Shown: positions 33,307-46,043, numbered from the stretch's first letter. The stretch is 64,000 nucleotides of DNA from Flammula alnicola (GCA_015499995.1 JADNRV010000019.1:62001-126000), one strand, 5' to 3'. Numbers and translations: made by a program. Notes: generated by a model from the sequence alone, not told the origin.

Positions 33307-36213
33307 ATGGCAGCCACTGCTATTAACCCACGCCAGTCCTCACATACATGGTCAACATCCACGTCGAATGTGAACGGCATCGCCACCGCCACCGCCAACC
33401 CCAATGCTGATCCCAACGCCCGACAACGCTTCCAGTACGGGCCCCCCGCCTCGCGGGCAGCCTCAGTTACTCTCAACGGCGCAGGTACACCTTATGACCC
33501 GCACGCCCCTTTGCCACCTCGCAACGACGTTGAGATGACGCGGGATATGCTCGTCTTAGTCCTCAACTACTTCTCTCAAATTCTGCCTCAACACTTCGAC
33601 TTGAGTGGCACCCAAAGTCGCGCTTCATCGTCGTCGTCGGCCGCGTCACCGCAGGGCCTCCAGTTTGTCGTGCACGGCGGTGCATGCATGCTTCTCCACC
33701 CCGGTTTATACGCACTCTCACAGCAGCAACAAGCCGTGTCTCCCGCATTGCCAGTAAGAACGACGACGAGAGATGTGGACTATATACACCGTGGCTTCAT
33801 GGCGGAGTACGGCGGGAATCGGCTTCCGGATGCAGCGGAAAGGCTGAAAGAGTGTATCCGTGCCACTGCTCGCTGGTTCAACCTTGGCGCGGATTGGATG
33901 AATAGTGATGCAGATATTGCTTTGCCAATGGCACATGAGTGCGTTTCTTCTGCCCTCGTCTTTCGAGGTATGCTGACTTCGCTTGCGTGCCAGCCCTTCT
34001 GGCGGCAAAATCTACGACCCCATCTACACCGCTTCCATTCAACCACACAACATCAATTTGCACACTATTTACCGCTCGCCTAACGGCCTGCTTGCCCTCG
34101 TCAGCGTCACTCCCTTCTGGGCGGTGTCTCTCAAACTCGTACGGTATACGAAATGGGATCCTGGCGATATCTGCCTGTTGCTCAGGTGAGATTTTGGCCT
34201 GACTTTGGATTTGATGTGCAATGCGTGGATTTTGCGATCTGCAAGGCGATGCTACCATATTATCACTGCCCAGACTTATGGAGCAAGGATGGATGTTTCC
34301 AAGGTGTTTGAAGTTGATCAGATGTTGGATGTCGGAGGTCGTAACCTGCTTTCATTTTGAACGAGGCTATACCCGGCCCTCGGTCCGGGATATTTTCTAC
34401 AAATACTAATTTTGCTATTTTTCGTCGTAGAAATGGCACCCTCCTCTCTAATACCCAGTGGACCCCAGAAACACTTGAAGGCTGGCTCTATACTGAGTGC
34501 TGGGCGATGGGTTACGCCCATTTCGATGCGCGGAAGAAGGCAGAAATGAGGTCTCGGATCGAGCATGCGATACAGACGTTGGCAGAGTGGAATCTCTACG
34601 TGGGCTCTGGATCGTCGCCTGAGGGCAGAGGCGGCAGTGGCAGCGAGCTCGGTGAGAGAGGCAAGCGGCGACATGAAGAGAGGGGCCGAGACCGAGAACC
34701 TGTGAGCGCACATGACGCCATGGGTGGGGGCACCGTTGTTGGAGGCGAGTTTGCGAGCCAGCACGGGTGGGGGTATAGTTTCGGCGCGTCGCCAGGGCAG
34801 CCTATGCCTGGCATGGCTCCTGCCCCTGGATCGAACGCGGTTCCTAGGCGTGTGCCCAGTCGGGTCAATGTCCGAGATTGGGGCTCCAGAGAGAAGAGCA
34901 CGTCAAGGACCATCAAGAGCCGCGAACCTAGCCGGTCAAGGTCAAGCCGTAACAGCCCATCTGCGCAGGAGATTTTCATTCCACCTGATATCGAATCGGA
35001 TTCGGATTCAGACGACAATTATCCTGATTACTACGACCATGCGCGCCCAGATCAATATTATCCGAACCCGAACCTGTACGACCAACCTAACCAAAGCACG
35101 TGGATACACCTCAACCCCAATCATGCGCCTGTCACTCTTCCTCCTGCTCTTTCTCGTGCCCCAAACACAAGTTCTGGCGGTGCAACGGATCCCGTAACCG
35201 CTGCAGCTGCATGGCACCCCCATTCACGAGCACTAGCGAACAATGCCACGGCTGCAGCAGGCTCTAGTAATACCACGAGACTAGACCCGTATGCAATGGA
35301 CAACCTCGATCAAGCTGTGGGTACAATATCATATGAGCATATCTACGGTAACCCTCAAGGACATGGACAAACTCACGGTCATGGCCGCACCTCGAGTATG
35401 GGATTCCAGCCTGTGATACCTACCATTCCTATCGATGTTCAGCAGCAGATGCGCAAGAAGAAAGAGAAGCAGCGCAAGAAGGACCGTCAGCGCGCAAGGG
35501 TATCGAAGTGGGATCCGAGGCGCTTCACTTCAGAAACGGACTCTGACGACTCGGAGACGGACTCGGATGATGAAGATAATAAGGAAAATAGGGACCGAGA
35601 ACGCAGAGCCCGCCATAGGGAAGACGATACGCTCTCGAAGAGGCTTGCGCAGGGCAGACCTTGGCATCAGATATACGCGGCCCCTCGCGGAGGTGATGCC
35701 AGCTCTAATGCTCATGTCCAGCAGGAGTATCAGCATTATCAGGATCAACCGCAGCAGCAATCTCAGTACCAGCAGCAGGAGCAACCCCCACACATGCGGC
35801 TGCCTGCTCGCGGTCAAGGTCAAGGCCGACCTCCATCTCGGCCGATGTCGCGCAATCCATCACCCAATCCGGATGGCATTCCCAGACGCCGCCCGCCGCC
35901 CCTAGACTTGACTCCGCCGCCCGCTATCCCAAGTGTTCTGCCTCAAACGCAACAAATCCAGCGGGCTCTGCCTGAGTCCCTCATGGACCCCGCGCAGCTC
36001 GCACAGTATCAGTTCGAACAGCAGCAGAAGAATTACCAAGTAGAACGAGTGCAGCATCAGATCTTATCGCAGAGAGAGCAAGCATTCTACCAACATCGGC
36101 AATTAGGCCAGGCCCAGCAGCAACACCAACATCATCAACAACCGCAACATGCGTTTCAGCCGCCGCCGCCTCAATACCCCTATCGGCAGCAAATGCACCA
36201 TATTTATCGCTAA
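33307..36213 (+). CDS. Nucleotidyltransferase-like protein with Gln-rich tail, 868 aa
   Basis: Three exons: 33307-33938, 33994-34185 and 34431-36213 (2607 nt), with one 55-bp and one unusually long 245-bp intron. After a low-complexity N-terminus, residues about 120-160 read FVVHGGACMLLHPGL then RTTTRDVDYIHR. A GG motif followed by R-x-T-x-D-x-D is the signature of the minimal nucleotidyltransferase/AbiEii-like fold. A second conserved block follows: LGADWMNSDADIALPMAHDP, IYDPIYTASIQPHNINLHTI, VTPFWAVSLKLVRYTKWDPG DIC, and WTPETLEGWLYTECWAMGY. The C-terminal 500 residues are disordered: Arg/Ser-rich, Asp/Ser acidic repeats (SETDSDDSETDSDDEDN), then long Gln/His-rich runs and proline stretches. 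Homologous domains occur widely in mushrooms without a known function as far as I recall. Substrate unknown; the enzymatic assignment is inference from the motif. Confidence 0.82.
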
Positions 36214-37217
36214 GAAGGGATAATCCAGAGCACATCCATATCAGCCTACACCATCGTTTGTCCGTGCATTTGTATCATTTTCGGCGTCCGTCGACCAACA
36301 TCGGCATGTAATAACAGCCGTGCTTCATCTCCTCGCATCATCAATTGTACCATTTGCCCCATCCACATCTCTATGCCCACGCCTAACGCCCAATTGTACA
36401 TGCCATCTATCTGATCTATCCGTCCCTTCTCTTCATGCCCAACCCACACTACCCAACGCATCTGTACTACCATATCTTCGTTCAGTGTCCATCTTCGTCG
36501 CATCATCTCGACCTATAGCGTCGACCTCTTGGCTATCTGCGCCAATCCAGTCTCTGTTTACCAGACTATTTTATCCCATCCCGTTGCTCCGTAGTGTACA
36601 TTACTTTTCTACTCTCACTCTCCCTTTTCTTTTCGTCATCCTTTGTTGTACAACCTATTGGCATTTTATTCAAATAATATATTACTTGCGTAGAAGCTTG
36701 TCCGTTGTAAACTTGTATTGCTCTATATATACCTGTATAGCAGAACGTGCTGAATACCTTTCCTATAATATGATCAAATCTTCGACTGCGAACATGCTTC
36801 AAATATTAGTACAAGAACGAGGAAGACGATTGAGCTCCCGCTGGTGAGGAAAAGTCTTCAAGGGGCAAATCGGAGGCTGTCGGCTTTCACTCGAACTGTA
36901 ACACAAACCCATGGGGTTGCATTATGTACAAGCGAGTGGTACGTACGATGAGGAGGATCGACGAGTACCTGTCCTACGTAACTGTAATACAATACAGCTC
37001 AGGAATATTTGGATGCTCCGGGTTGCGTCGCGTGAGATAGATAATTTGGAGACGCTCCGTGAAATTAGTGCTGTACGTTAGTCGTAGTACTAGGAGATCG
37101 GCAACGATGTATACTAATATCCAAATGATGGGAAAGAGGTTGATGGAGAATACACAAAAGGGTGAAGATGAACGGCAAGCGCCTTATCATGCCAAGCTAT
37201 CGATTAGTCGGACTAGA
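36214..37217. other. Convergent 3' region
   Basis: Lies between the stop codons of two converging genes. It contains pyrimidine-rich and AT-rich sequence consistent with 3' UTRs and terminators. Open frames here (for example 36320-36847, +) are Cys/Ser/Leu-rich shadows without motifs. Confidence 0.5.
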
Positions 37218-39410
37218 TCATTTCTCCTGCTCGTAGATGTTGACGCAAGACGGACTCGCGAACTCCGGCAAGAAGGACAGACATAGATTTGATATCCTAA
37301 AGATCATTGAAAGTGAGTGCACCAAATTATAATGACAGGGCGTACAAAGGACGACATACGATCGCTGAAGTTTCGTAGCAGAAGAAGGGCCTCGGTTCGG
37401 GAGAATATTTCTTCTACAAATGATTGAGAATAATGCCACCAAAAAAGTAAGAGAAGTGGCGTACATGGTAGGCGCGGAATTTGTCCTTGAAGTCTAGAAA
37501 ACACATGAATAAATGACTCTCGACATGATACAGGAAACTGACATTTCGTGACGCTAGGAACATCATTGGGAAGGTCACCGTAAGTAGGAACGTATTTGCT
37601 GACCCGCACTCCAGCTTTCAGGGTGGCAATCAATACGTCTTTCTGTGAAATTTTCGGCGAACAATACTCGAGGCAAAGAATGGAAGTGAATACCTTATTA
37701 AAAAATAGAACAAGATTCGCATTTGCGAGAAGCTTATTCTGACAAATATCCCTCCATAGATGGAGACTGTCTTCCTATAATTACACAAACGTTTAATCGC
37801 AGAAAGATGTATTAATGTAAAGGTGATTTCTTACAAGCCTGTTGACGCGCACATCCTCTTCAAGGGTCTGATTGAAGGCGAGCGGGGCGAGGAAGAGGAT
37901 AGCTTGCACTGGTGAGGTTGTTAATAATGATTATTGCAAGTACTATGGAGCTCATACCGTCATCGAAGAACGGGGCCCAAGAGGCACGCTTTTTCAAAAG
38001 TTAAATACGACCCTTCAGTACTTAGTTCCCATCGAGAGAGAACCTACCTGATTCCTTGTTCCTCCCACATCTGCGATGTAATATTCAACACTCATATCTG
38101 GACCTGTACCACAGATCTTATGAGACCCTGGCTATGAAAAGAAAAGAATGGAATGAGGACCTCTTTCGACCACAAACTGGTGTTCTTCAACTCCCATGGT
38201 TCGAATCCGGGCTCTGATAATATCGTCTTCTGCTGGATCAGGGAATATTCGATCACCAAATTTTTTGGAAACTTACAGTCTGTCGGAGCGTAATCGTCCG
38301 CAGCAATTCGTGCAATATCGTCCATGAAGCTTGTTTAAATGTCAGCCCCGATTTCGTTGAAGATGATGATACTTACAATCCAGGCGAATCTCGGAATTGA
38401 GGCCGTCTCCTTTGCAAAACTTCCTGGGTTTCTGCCATGTTCCACATAGAGATAATGTCCGCCCTCTGTGCCACAAGCACAGATGTAGGGTCATGTTCTA
38501 GGCTCAACGCTGCTTGAGATCTTCGGCGTCTCGGACTGTTCTCGGAGCTCTGGAGGAAAGGGTCATCGCTGGTGGAGTGCAGCAATGTTTTCCAGCCGCT
38601 CCCCGCGCGCACAATTATGTCCCGAGAGTCTGTGCATTCCGGTGCCAGTATCTTAAGAAGGTTGGCTTCAATAAAAAAGAGGGGGGAAAGGCCCAAACGC
38701 CACCGTCTTAGAGCCCGCAGGGGAGGATTCGGCGATGCATCCGTGGGTGTTGCCGGATAGGTACTCCCTGGTTCATATTCTTCCTTTAAGGCCTCAAGAA
38801 TGGTCTTGATTGATCTGACTCGAGGTTGCGACTATTAGCAAACATGAAGAAATTTTCAGAACACCTCGCACCCAATGACATTGAGCTGGATGACGATCTT
38901 CCAGACTGATCGTTCCTTTTCAAAATGCTTTGGCGCGAAGGCCAGTTGGAAATCTATCCATAAAGTTGAGCATGGACCGACACAATGGTGTCGTTGACAT
39001 ACTTTTCAAGACAGAACTCTAAGTTGGAAAAAGAGATTAGCGAGGAAATCAATCTCACGCGCTCGCATAATAACTGATCTATGCGACGAACTTTTCCCGA
39101 CTCCGATTGACCTATTATGAATTCGTTAAGATACCTGAGGAGCAAGGAGAAATGTAGTATACGAACCTAGTAGAAGGATTTTAACTGCCCTCCGTCTCCT
39201 TTCCATCACCTTCTTTCCTTCCTGCAGAAATTGGTCTATTTCCCTGGACGTGTTTATAGCTTGCTGCGAGGCTTGAATTCGCACTTGTTCCTCCTCTTCT
39301 GTTTCGGACTCTGGTGCGCCAGACCATCGTGCTTCTTCGAACGGATTAAGTGGAGGCGAAAAGGGCGGCGAGTAGTTCTTATCCTTGCTTTTATCTTTGG
39401 ACGTCCTCAT
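37218..39410 (-). CDS. Non-canonical heterotrimeric G-protein alpha subunit, about 490 aa, 15 exons
   Basis: GTP-binding signalling protein of the fungal G-alpha family. The start ATG at 39410 is followed by SREIDQFLQEGKKVMERRRR and AVKILLLG. The P-loop is assembled over three exons as GQSESGK-SSVLK, then NFQLAFAPKHFEKERSVW. A large helical-domain exon follows (LSPLFFIEANLLKILAPE ... SVLVAQRADIISMW ... EVLQRRRPQFRDSPG), then FFMDDIARIAADDYAPTD, switch I RARIRTMGVEEHQF, switch II region YYIADVGGTRNQ, RASWAPFFDD, VQAILFLAPLAFNQTLEEDV, the NKxD motif (LVLFFNKKDVL), YFKDKFRAYH, and the ETSAID guanine motif, ending in SVLLAGVRESVLRQHLRAG. The stop is at 37218. Oddities: DVGGT in place of DVGGQ removes the catalytic glutamine, there is no MGxxxS myristoylation start, and the C-terminus lacks the usual receptor-contact Cys. 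Such divergent multi-intron G-alpha genes are expanded in Agaricomycetes. Confidence 0.86.
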
Positions 39411-40275
39411 GAGGGTAGGGGAAGCAAAAAGACACCGACAAGTCGAGGTCGTCGCCGCCGGGAAGGTAGCTAACCAAGGAGAAATGGATGTTCGTGCGGA
39501 ACCCGATACTCTTGTATACGTACATGGTTCCAAATGGGTAAAGTCCAGCTAGTCGATGGTCGTGATCACTCTTGACAAGGTTCAAATTGAATTCAACGTT
39601 CAGATGGTGTGAAGGTTAAAGACGCTGAATGCCGGCCACACGTCGTCGGTACATATGTATCGGCCATTTTATGTAAAGGCGGAAAGATGAAAAATTCCGC
39701 TTTAAATTTTAAACGTACATATTCCGCACAATCTGTCTTCGCAAAGTCACTTGGATCAATGCCCCATGTACCCACTTTACCAGAAAATCGGCACATCAGG
39801 ATGAGAATCATTAATCAGGTCTAATCAGGTTTTTTCACGAAGGATAAATATGCACATGTAATCCATTATCCCTATTGAATAGTACGTCAAATCGCCTGGT
39901 GCATGAAAATCTACGGATACTGTAAGTATATTCAAACTTCGCTAAATTACTGATCAGGAGAACGCAACGGGAAAGCGTGGAGATGGTCAGATTGACCGAG
40001 TATAGAGATATATGTCGTCGGAACAAATCTGCATGCGCAAGGAAATTGTGGAATCGATCATCGCAGTTCTCAGGCGCTTTCCTCCCGGCCAGGGAAGGCC
40101 AGAGCAGGTCCTGGACCAGCTGACATACTTATATCACCGCAAAGACTCCAGAACATGATGGATCATAAGTGCATAAACATGGTGTTATTGATACTGTAAC
40201 CATCTGAACGCCGCACGGTACGGTGACTTGAGTGAGGAGTTCTGGTCTATTAAACCAAATTGGGCTTTATGTAAG
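39411..40275. other. Intergenic region
   Basis: Upstream region of the G-alpha gene and 3' flank of the formamidase gene. No gene or RNA recognised; open frames are short and without motifs. Confidence 0.5.
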
Positions 40276-41601
40276 TCAAGCATTTTGGCCCAACGGTCCG
40301 CGCAATAAGGACTTTGGAAGCATCATGCCAATCTACGAGGAGCAGGAGGATGAGTATATAACTGAGCTAAGAATCATAAACAAAAGCTTACGACATAGTT
40401 AGGCATATCGACCTGGACGCACAGAACAATATAACGATTCGGGAATCAGGATATATGTATAGGCCATAGGTCGAGGCAACTTACCACTTCATGCATTCTC
40501 AGATCTCCAGCAACGCTGCAGAGCATGTAGGCTGCCACGCGATCCATTTGAAACTCGGCCTCTAGAAAATTAATCATGTTGCGGACAGCAGATCGGGTGG
40601 CCTCGCGAATATCGGAGTCGATCCCCGTTGTGCAATAATGCTCTTCGTTATTGCTGTTGGGACGGAACGTATGGAAATGGGGAGTCTTGGTGTAGGGTCT
40701 ATCCTTTCGGACGGTTAAACGCACTGTTACTTCCATGGGCGTTTCAATCGCGGTTCCTTCCATCGCAGGTGAGAAACTCGACAACAGAAACTTTAAAAAG
40801 TAAGCCATTAAAACTCACCACAGACCTCTAAGTACATTAATGAATCATACAACTCTGACTTTATGAAAAGAACACATACCGCCGTCGCCTTGGGCAGCAT
40901 GACCGTCCTAAATATGGTTGCTAGTCAGTCCCGAACCCAGAGAGCAGCAGTACATAGACTCACACCGATAGAAAATAGCGCGCCTTCGGCTTCGATGGGC
41001 AGAAACAGGGTGGAGCCTACGGTGAGTTGTCGGGTGTCCAAGTTCCCTCCGGTGCTATAGGGCGGGATAGTTGAAAAGGCACCCTTTTTTCCGGGCGCAA
41101 CTCCCATTTCTCCGGCGAAAGGGTTCAATGGCACCTTGATTCCTCTCTCTTCGTCGAACCAAGCATATCCTCCGGCCTTGTTCAATTTCCATATCTTCAA
41201 AGCTGGTTCAGGAAACTCGTCACTCAACAATCCAAACCCAGGTATCAACCCTGTCCAGCCCCAATCAGCCGTCTCAATCGAGAGGACATCTACTTGAAGA
41301 GTATCTCCTGGCGATGCCCCTTCAACGTAAACAGGGCCACTGACTTGATCAAGCTGTGAGAACACGAGCGAGGATAGTGTTGCAACGGTGGAGTCTTTGG
41401 TGATCTGTCCATTTGATGCGTCGAGGCAAGAGAACGAGACATTCTCGCCGGATTGTATCTTTATTACCGGAGGGATGCTTCGTAGCGAAAAATCAGAACA
41501 TAACAAAGCTGCAAGAGTTTGCCTGACAGAAAACATCTTACAACTTACCTTTTGTCCCAAGCGAGATGGGTTTGCGAGCGCTTGACATTGTGAATTGACA
41601 T
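40276..41601 (-). CDS. Formamidase/acetamidase (FmdA/AmdA family)
   Basis: Cytosolic amidase that hydrolyses formamide or short amides to ammonia and the acid, used in nitrogen scavenging. Exon 1 (41601-41549) encodes MSIHNVKRSQTHLAWDK; a 71-bp intron joins to the main exon (41477-40966) starting IPPVIKIQSGENVSFSCLDA. Family blocks follow: LDQVSGPVYVEGASPGDTLQ, DWGWTGLIPGFGLLSDEF, NPFAGEMGVAPGKKGAFSTI, PPYSTGGNLDTRQL. Small exons then give DGHAAQGDGE, VCGTAIETPMEVTVRL and the main C-terminal block ending in CSVAGDLRMHEVVDMPNYV, with the last exon IGMMLPKSLLRG and stop at 40276. HAAQGDGEVCGTAIE and GNLD are the strongest signatures and hold the metal/active-site residues of the family. About 410 aa, as expected. 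At least six introns, some as short as 50 bp. Confidence 0.88.
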
Positions 41602-41755
41602 CGCTGGAGTAGTGCAGATTCAAAGGTCGCAGGAGATAGCTTTGCGACTCACAGCTGGTCCGTTAAAGATTTTGAATGTTTTATATTACAATAACGTAAC
41701 TCCGCAGTAATGGCATGGGTTCTCATGCAATCCGTGGTGAGCTCCGTTAAAAAAA
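41602..41755. other. Short gap between formamidase start and PMS1 stop
   Basis: Only about 150 bp separate the formamidase start codon from the stop codon of the upstream PMS1 gene on the same strand, so the formamidase promoter must overlap the PMS1 3' UTR or be very compact. Confidence 0.5.
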
Positions 41756-44700
41756 TCACTGAAAAGATGACCAATCGATATCTTCCTTGGGTCTTGAGCC
41801 GGAAGTCCTGATATCAAGAAGATGGCGCATCGTGGGCCGTCCGTGAGGGCAGTTCCACGGTTGGTCCATGGTTCCCATATGTCGTATCACCTGATAAGAT
41901 AAGCAATTTAAATGGGAACATGACCTGGATATTGGAAACTCACGGTGGTCATTTGATGTTGGGTCAATGGCATGCCAATCATGACACTCTTCCTGCACGC
42001 TCTCATGGCGAACATGGCTCGGGCCTTCGAACACCGGACCATTTGTCCTCCAGGCCGGTCACGCATCAAATTGATAACCTCTTCTAAATCTGTGAAACGA
42101 GGTGTTAGCGGTTTAACAAGACCGTCGTTGTCTTCACAGGTCAGCCCACCTTTCATATCGAAAACTGTACTTTTACTGACAGGTTGGGCTACCAACCTGA
42201 GTCTACTTCCTTGACCGACATAGCCTTCCTCGTCAACGTCAACTTCAAAGCCATTTTGCTGGAGGATTTCCAAATTTTCGATAGCGAGCATCTCGTCTGA
42301 TGCCGTCAGCTCAATCGGCCGAGGTCTAATGTACAAAAGTCAGAAAATTTTCATTACATGAAGCGAACAAAGATGGCTATTACCTGAACAATTTTTGCGA
42401 TTGAATTCTCGTTGTGGCTTGTAGAGTTTCAAAGTTGTATTTTTCATCGGCAGCGTGTTGATCCACGATAAATAAGTCATCGGTCTCTAGGCTCGTAGCT
42501 TCTAGCGTATCTTGTATTGTCGTTCGAGGTTTCCGACGTCGGACAACGATAAATCCGAGGTTAAACTGTCCAACTACTCCCATTGTCGCGAAATCTTTCT
42601 TTTCAATGACACGGGCAAGCGCATCCACAGCGCTCTGGTCATTCTCCGTGTTGGAGACACTGGCATCTAGAAGAACGCTATCAGGTGACCCTTTTCCACA
42701 CTCTCTTGCGGCCATGGCCTGGCGTCCCGGAGATTTCTGTGACCAAGCCTTTTTAATTCGGTCAGGGTCGAACCTCAAGGAAATATCACTCCCGTCCTTC
42801 TCGCTTCTAATAACCTCAGGACGAGAGATCATGTCCTTCCGAGATACCATGGACGGTGTCGTAGAGGTACTGGCGCGAGCTTGGCTAAGTATAGATTCCG
42901 GGTCTTCTAAATCGTCCTCGTCGTCACCCTCGCCTGTTAGATCGATAGCAGTCGCATTGCGAACGCCTGAAGAAGGCTTGGAGGTTTGACTAGCGTGTCG
43001 ATTATCGGACGAAGACGCCGCCTTAGGGTCCAAGGTAGGCGACAATGCAGGCCGAGACAGACTTCGCGCCACTTGCGCAGAGACCTTCACGGACGTAGCT
43101 TCTTCGTCCTCTGAGTGGTCGTGGTCGTCAAGCAGTTCATCCACATCCTCGTCCACATCCTCCTCCCCTTTCTCCTCATCATCAGTTTGATCTGCCACAT
43201 TTTCTTCGTCTTCTCGGTCCTGACTTTCCTCCTGATCTCCGTCCTCAATTGCAGTCAATGTTTTCTGCGAAGATTGTATTTGACTTCCGGTGCGGGCGAA
43301 ACCAGCAAGCTGACTGCGAAGAATCAACCTTGGATTCTGGGAGCTCTTGGGTTTCTTAGAACGTGGTTCCTTGGCAGTCACACCAAAAGATCGGATATTC
43401 ATATTATTCGCCACCCGTCGCGCTGAAAGCTTGGGTTCGCGATCGCCACCTGCAATACTCAAGAGGGCAACGGGCGAAGCTGAGCCCACATCTAAGTCAT
43501 CTCCAGGTCGCGCAATGAAGGCGCCTGTGTCAGACTTGCGTTTCTTCCGAGGGTGGGCGATTACGTCAGTTGCGTCATCGTAGCCGCCATCTTCCGGTGC
43601 TGCGGGGTTTGCTTCAGGGGAGGAGGGGGACGAAGTGCGCCGATGTCGAGGTGTCATGCCTAAGCGTTGGCCCCATGTGGTCTGCGAAGTATCGAACACC
43701 AGTGTGTCTCTTGCACTGTTGACATTGTCAACATCGATCTCCATACGATTGTCTGCTTCAGAGGGTCGTGCTTCAAGAGGAGGCGTGGCTTGCTGCAAAT
43801 AGTTACTCTCAGACGAGGATGGTCGACGTGGCGAGGATGGTAAAGCGGATGACGAAGACATGTCCGGAGCCTTCCGCGATGACGACGCTTGTGCACTAAA
43901 TCGGTGGTCCTCGGGAACATCATCGACCTTATCATGGATAGCTGTCGCTTGTGTCTGACGAGCCGTTCGAGCAGATGAAGACTGTTGTGGTTGAGTGAAA
44001 AAGGTTTGTGTTTGCGTTTTCGATCGACCCTGGGAATCTCCTATGTCATAGGTGGCACGCGAAGGCGCAAAATAGGTTTCCAGGGCAGCCTGGAGGTAAT
44101 TAAAAAAAATCAGCGAGTCGCGAAGAGACGGAAAGGAGAGATGAACCTTTAGCGCCGAAATCAAATTGCCCTCACTGTGAAGCAGTATTGTCCTTTTATC
44201 AGGACTAACGTTGACATCATAAGCCTCTATGATGTGGTTTGCTTAGATTGACCACAATCGAAGAGTCGGGGTGACATACCGGTTGCAATGAGAAAATTGG
44301 CCAAAATAAAGGGTGCTTGAGTGGCATTGAAAGAACGGTAGACTTCGTTGAAAGCTTTCTGGATCTATGACTAGACTTTTAGGAAACATTTGGGCTTAAT
44401 ATCAAAGACCTTACCTTGCTCATGTTACACGGCCTCCCATTGATATAGAAGAATTGCCGATCAGTCCCCGTCCGCCCGCAACCGACTGCAAATTTCGATA
44501 TCAAGCCTTTGACTTGAACTGAGATAGCTTCGGTTTCCTGGCTAAATAGATGTTAGATGGTTGAGCATCAGGATGTGCTATCAGAGGAGCGACGGACTTT
44601 TTCAATCGTTTAAGAGCCACTTTCTCTCTCTCGACTTCAAACGTCAAATCCATGTCGACGATGTTGTCAAGGGATTTCGGACCCCATAGCGCCGTGACAG

Positions 44701-45556
44701 AGGCACGAGAGGATGGAGACCCTAACGTCTTGATTTGCACGGACTTGCCACTGCAGTCACATTAGCGCGATGAAAACATCATACTCGGAAGGCGTACGTA
44801 CCCTTTGTCAAGTTGATTGCTCACAGTCAGACGAATACCTGGAGCAGCAGCACACGGTCCTAAGGCATATGCATTCAGAAGGGACAGAGCCTTGCCAAAT
44901 TCGCGCTTGACATTTCGTTCGAATTCCTTTCGGCGAACCGCGAGCGGAGTAAAGAGGTTTGTCAAGGTGATAGTGGTGCCTTGCTAAAAATTTATGAGAA
45001 GTCGAGGTCAGCTAAAAAGAGGTGCTCACATTTCTCGCCACGGTGTTCCTGTTCTTCACTGATCCCCCAGTGTCCATAACCAAGGACATGCCCATAGGCG
45101 CTGTTTCAGAGGTCGCGGTGCAAACTGTGACGTGCTCACTCAGGGCGCAAAGGGAAGAAAGGGCCTCTCCTCTGAAGCCAAAGGTGCGTACGGATGTGAG
45201 GTCGGAGAACGTCTCGAGCTTGGAGGTGTGATGCTTGAGACCTGAGAAAGAATCAGACAGGAAAAAATGAACACCACTCGATAAACACACCAATGCTATC
45301 ATAGTCGGCCTCTGGTATTCCAGATCCGTTATCAATGACCTCTATGGACGCGAGCCCATAGTTTTTGAAGCGCACTTCTGTGAAGATAGTTAGCACATGT
45401 TACCGAGTCGCATGTAGAAGAATACTTACCAATATTTGTCGCGCCAGCGTCAAGGCTGTTTTCTACAAGTTCTTTCACTGCGGTTTGGAGATCAATAACG
45501 ACCTGCCCAGATGTAATCCGGTGAATTGACGCGTTGTCAATAGCTTTGATAGACAT
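41756..45556 (-). CDS. PMS1: DNA mismatch repair endonuclease PMS1/PMS2 (MutL family)
   Basis: MutL-alpha subunit that pairs with MLH1 in the nucleus and nicks the new DNA strand during mismatch repair. The start at 45556 gives [23 protein letters not shown] ATPase motifs follow in order across several exons: [39 protein letters not shown] and [20 protein letters not shown]. The transducer domain includes [19 protein letters not shown] and [10 protein letters not shown] large exon (44164-42380) holds an acidic, Ser-rich disordered linker, then the C-terminal domain with FNLGFIVV and the endonuclease metal motif [12 protein letters not shown] (DQHAxDExxxxE). The last exons carry [17 protein letters not shown] and [13 protein letters not shown], the remaining metal-binding motifs. 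All signatures of an active PMS2-type protein are present. An in-frame upstream ATG (45676) exists but extends into non-conserved sequence. Confidence 0.93.
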
Positions 45557-46043
45557 GTTGATGAAGCAAAAGCCAAAAGTGAGTAGATTTGAAGAGTTAG
45601 AGGAGTATGCTATCGAATGGGTCAAAATACGAATCAAAAGGTGGTGAAATACATTCGCAATGAAGACCGTTTGCAACGACTTTAAGCTCGAAGTCAGGGG
45701 CTCGAAGTTGAACCATGGAAAAACGTTTTCATTGCAGTCGCGGCGGGTTTACGTGACACTGCGTTTCGAGACGTCAAAGGACTCGGTTACAAACACTGAA
45801 ACAAACGCGCACTGCTTCTGACACTGACAGTGACTCTACGCGGCGCTCCGAGTCCCTCGCGTGTGTTACTAAAGCAATCCTTTATAAAATGAACGTCCGT
45901 TAGGGCTTAACTCACGTTTTGTCTGAGTTCACACTAACACCCTCTACTGAACAGTGAGTACGTGAGCTCTGGAATCCTTCCCGTGTTTTGTTGACGTTCT
46001 GCTTCCGTCAGTTTTACTCAGATCCAATTTCTCGAGGATGAGA
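45557..46043. promoter_or_regulatory. Divergent promoter region, PMS1 / F-box copy A
   Basis: About 490 bp between two divergent start codons. From about 45740 onward it is part of the duplicated block shared with copies B and C. A TATAAA box sits at 45892-45897, followed by a block shared by all three copies (GAACGTCCGTTAGGGC at 45901). In copies B and C the corresponding sequence is TGTAAA. Confidence 0.6.

Noticed and set aside
38195..38210. GGTTCGAATCC, resembling a tRNA B box
   Set aside because: It lies inside a coding exon of the G-alpha gene (the switch I region on the minus strand), and no A box or acceptor stem can be folded around it.
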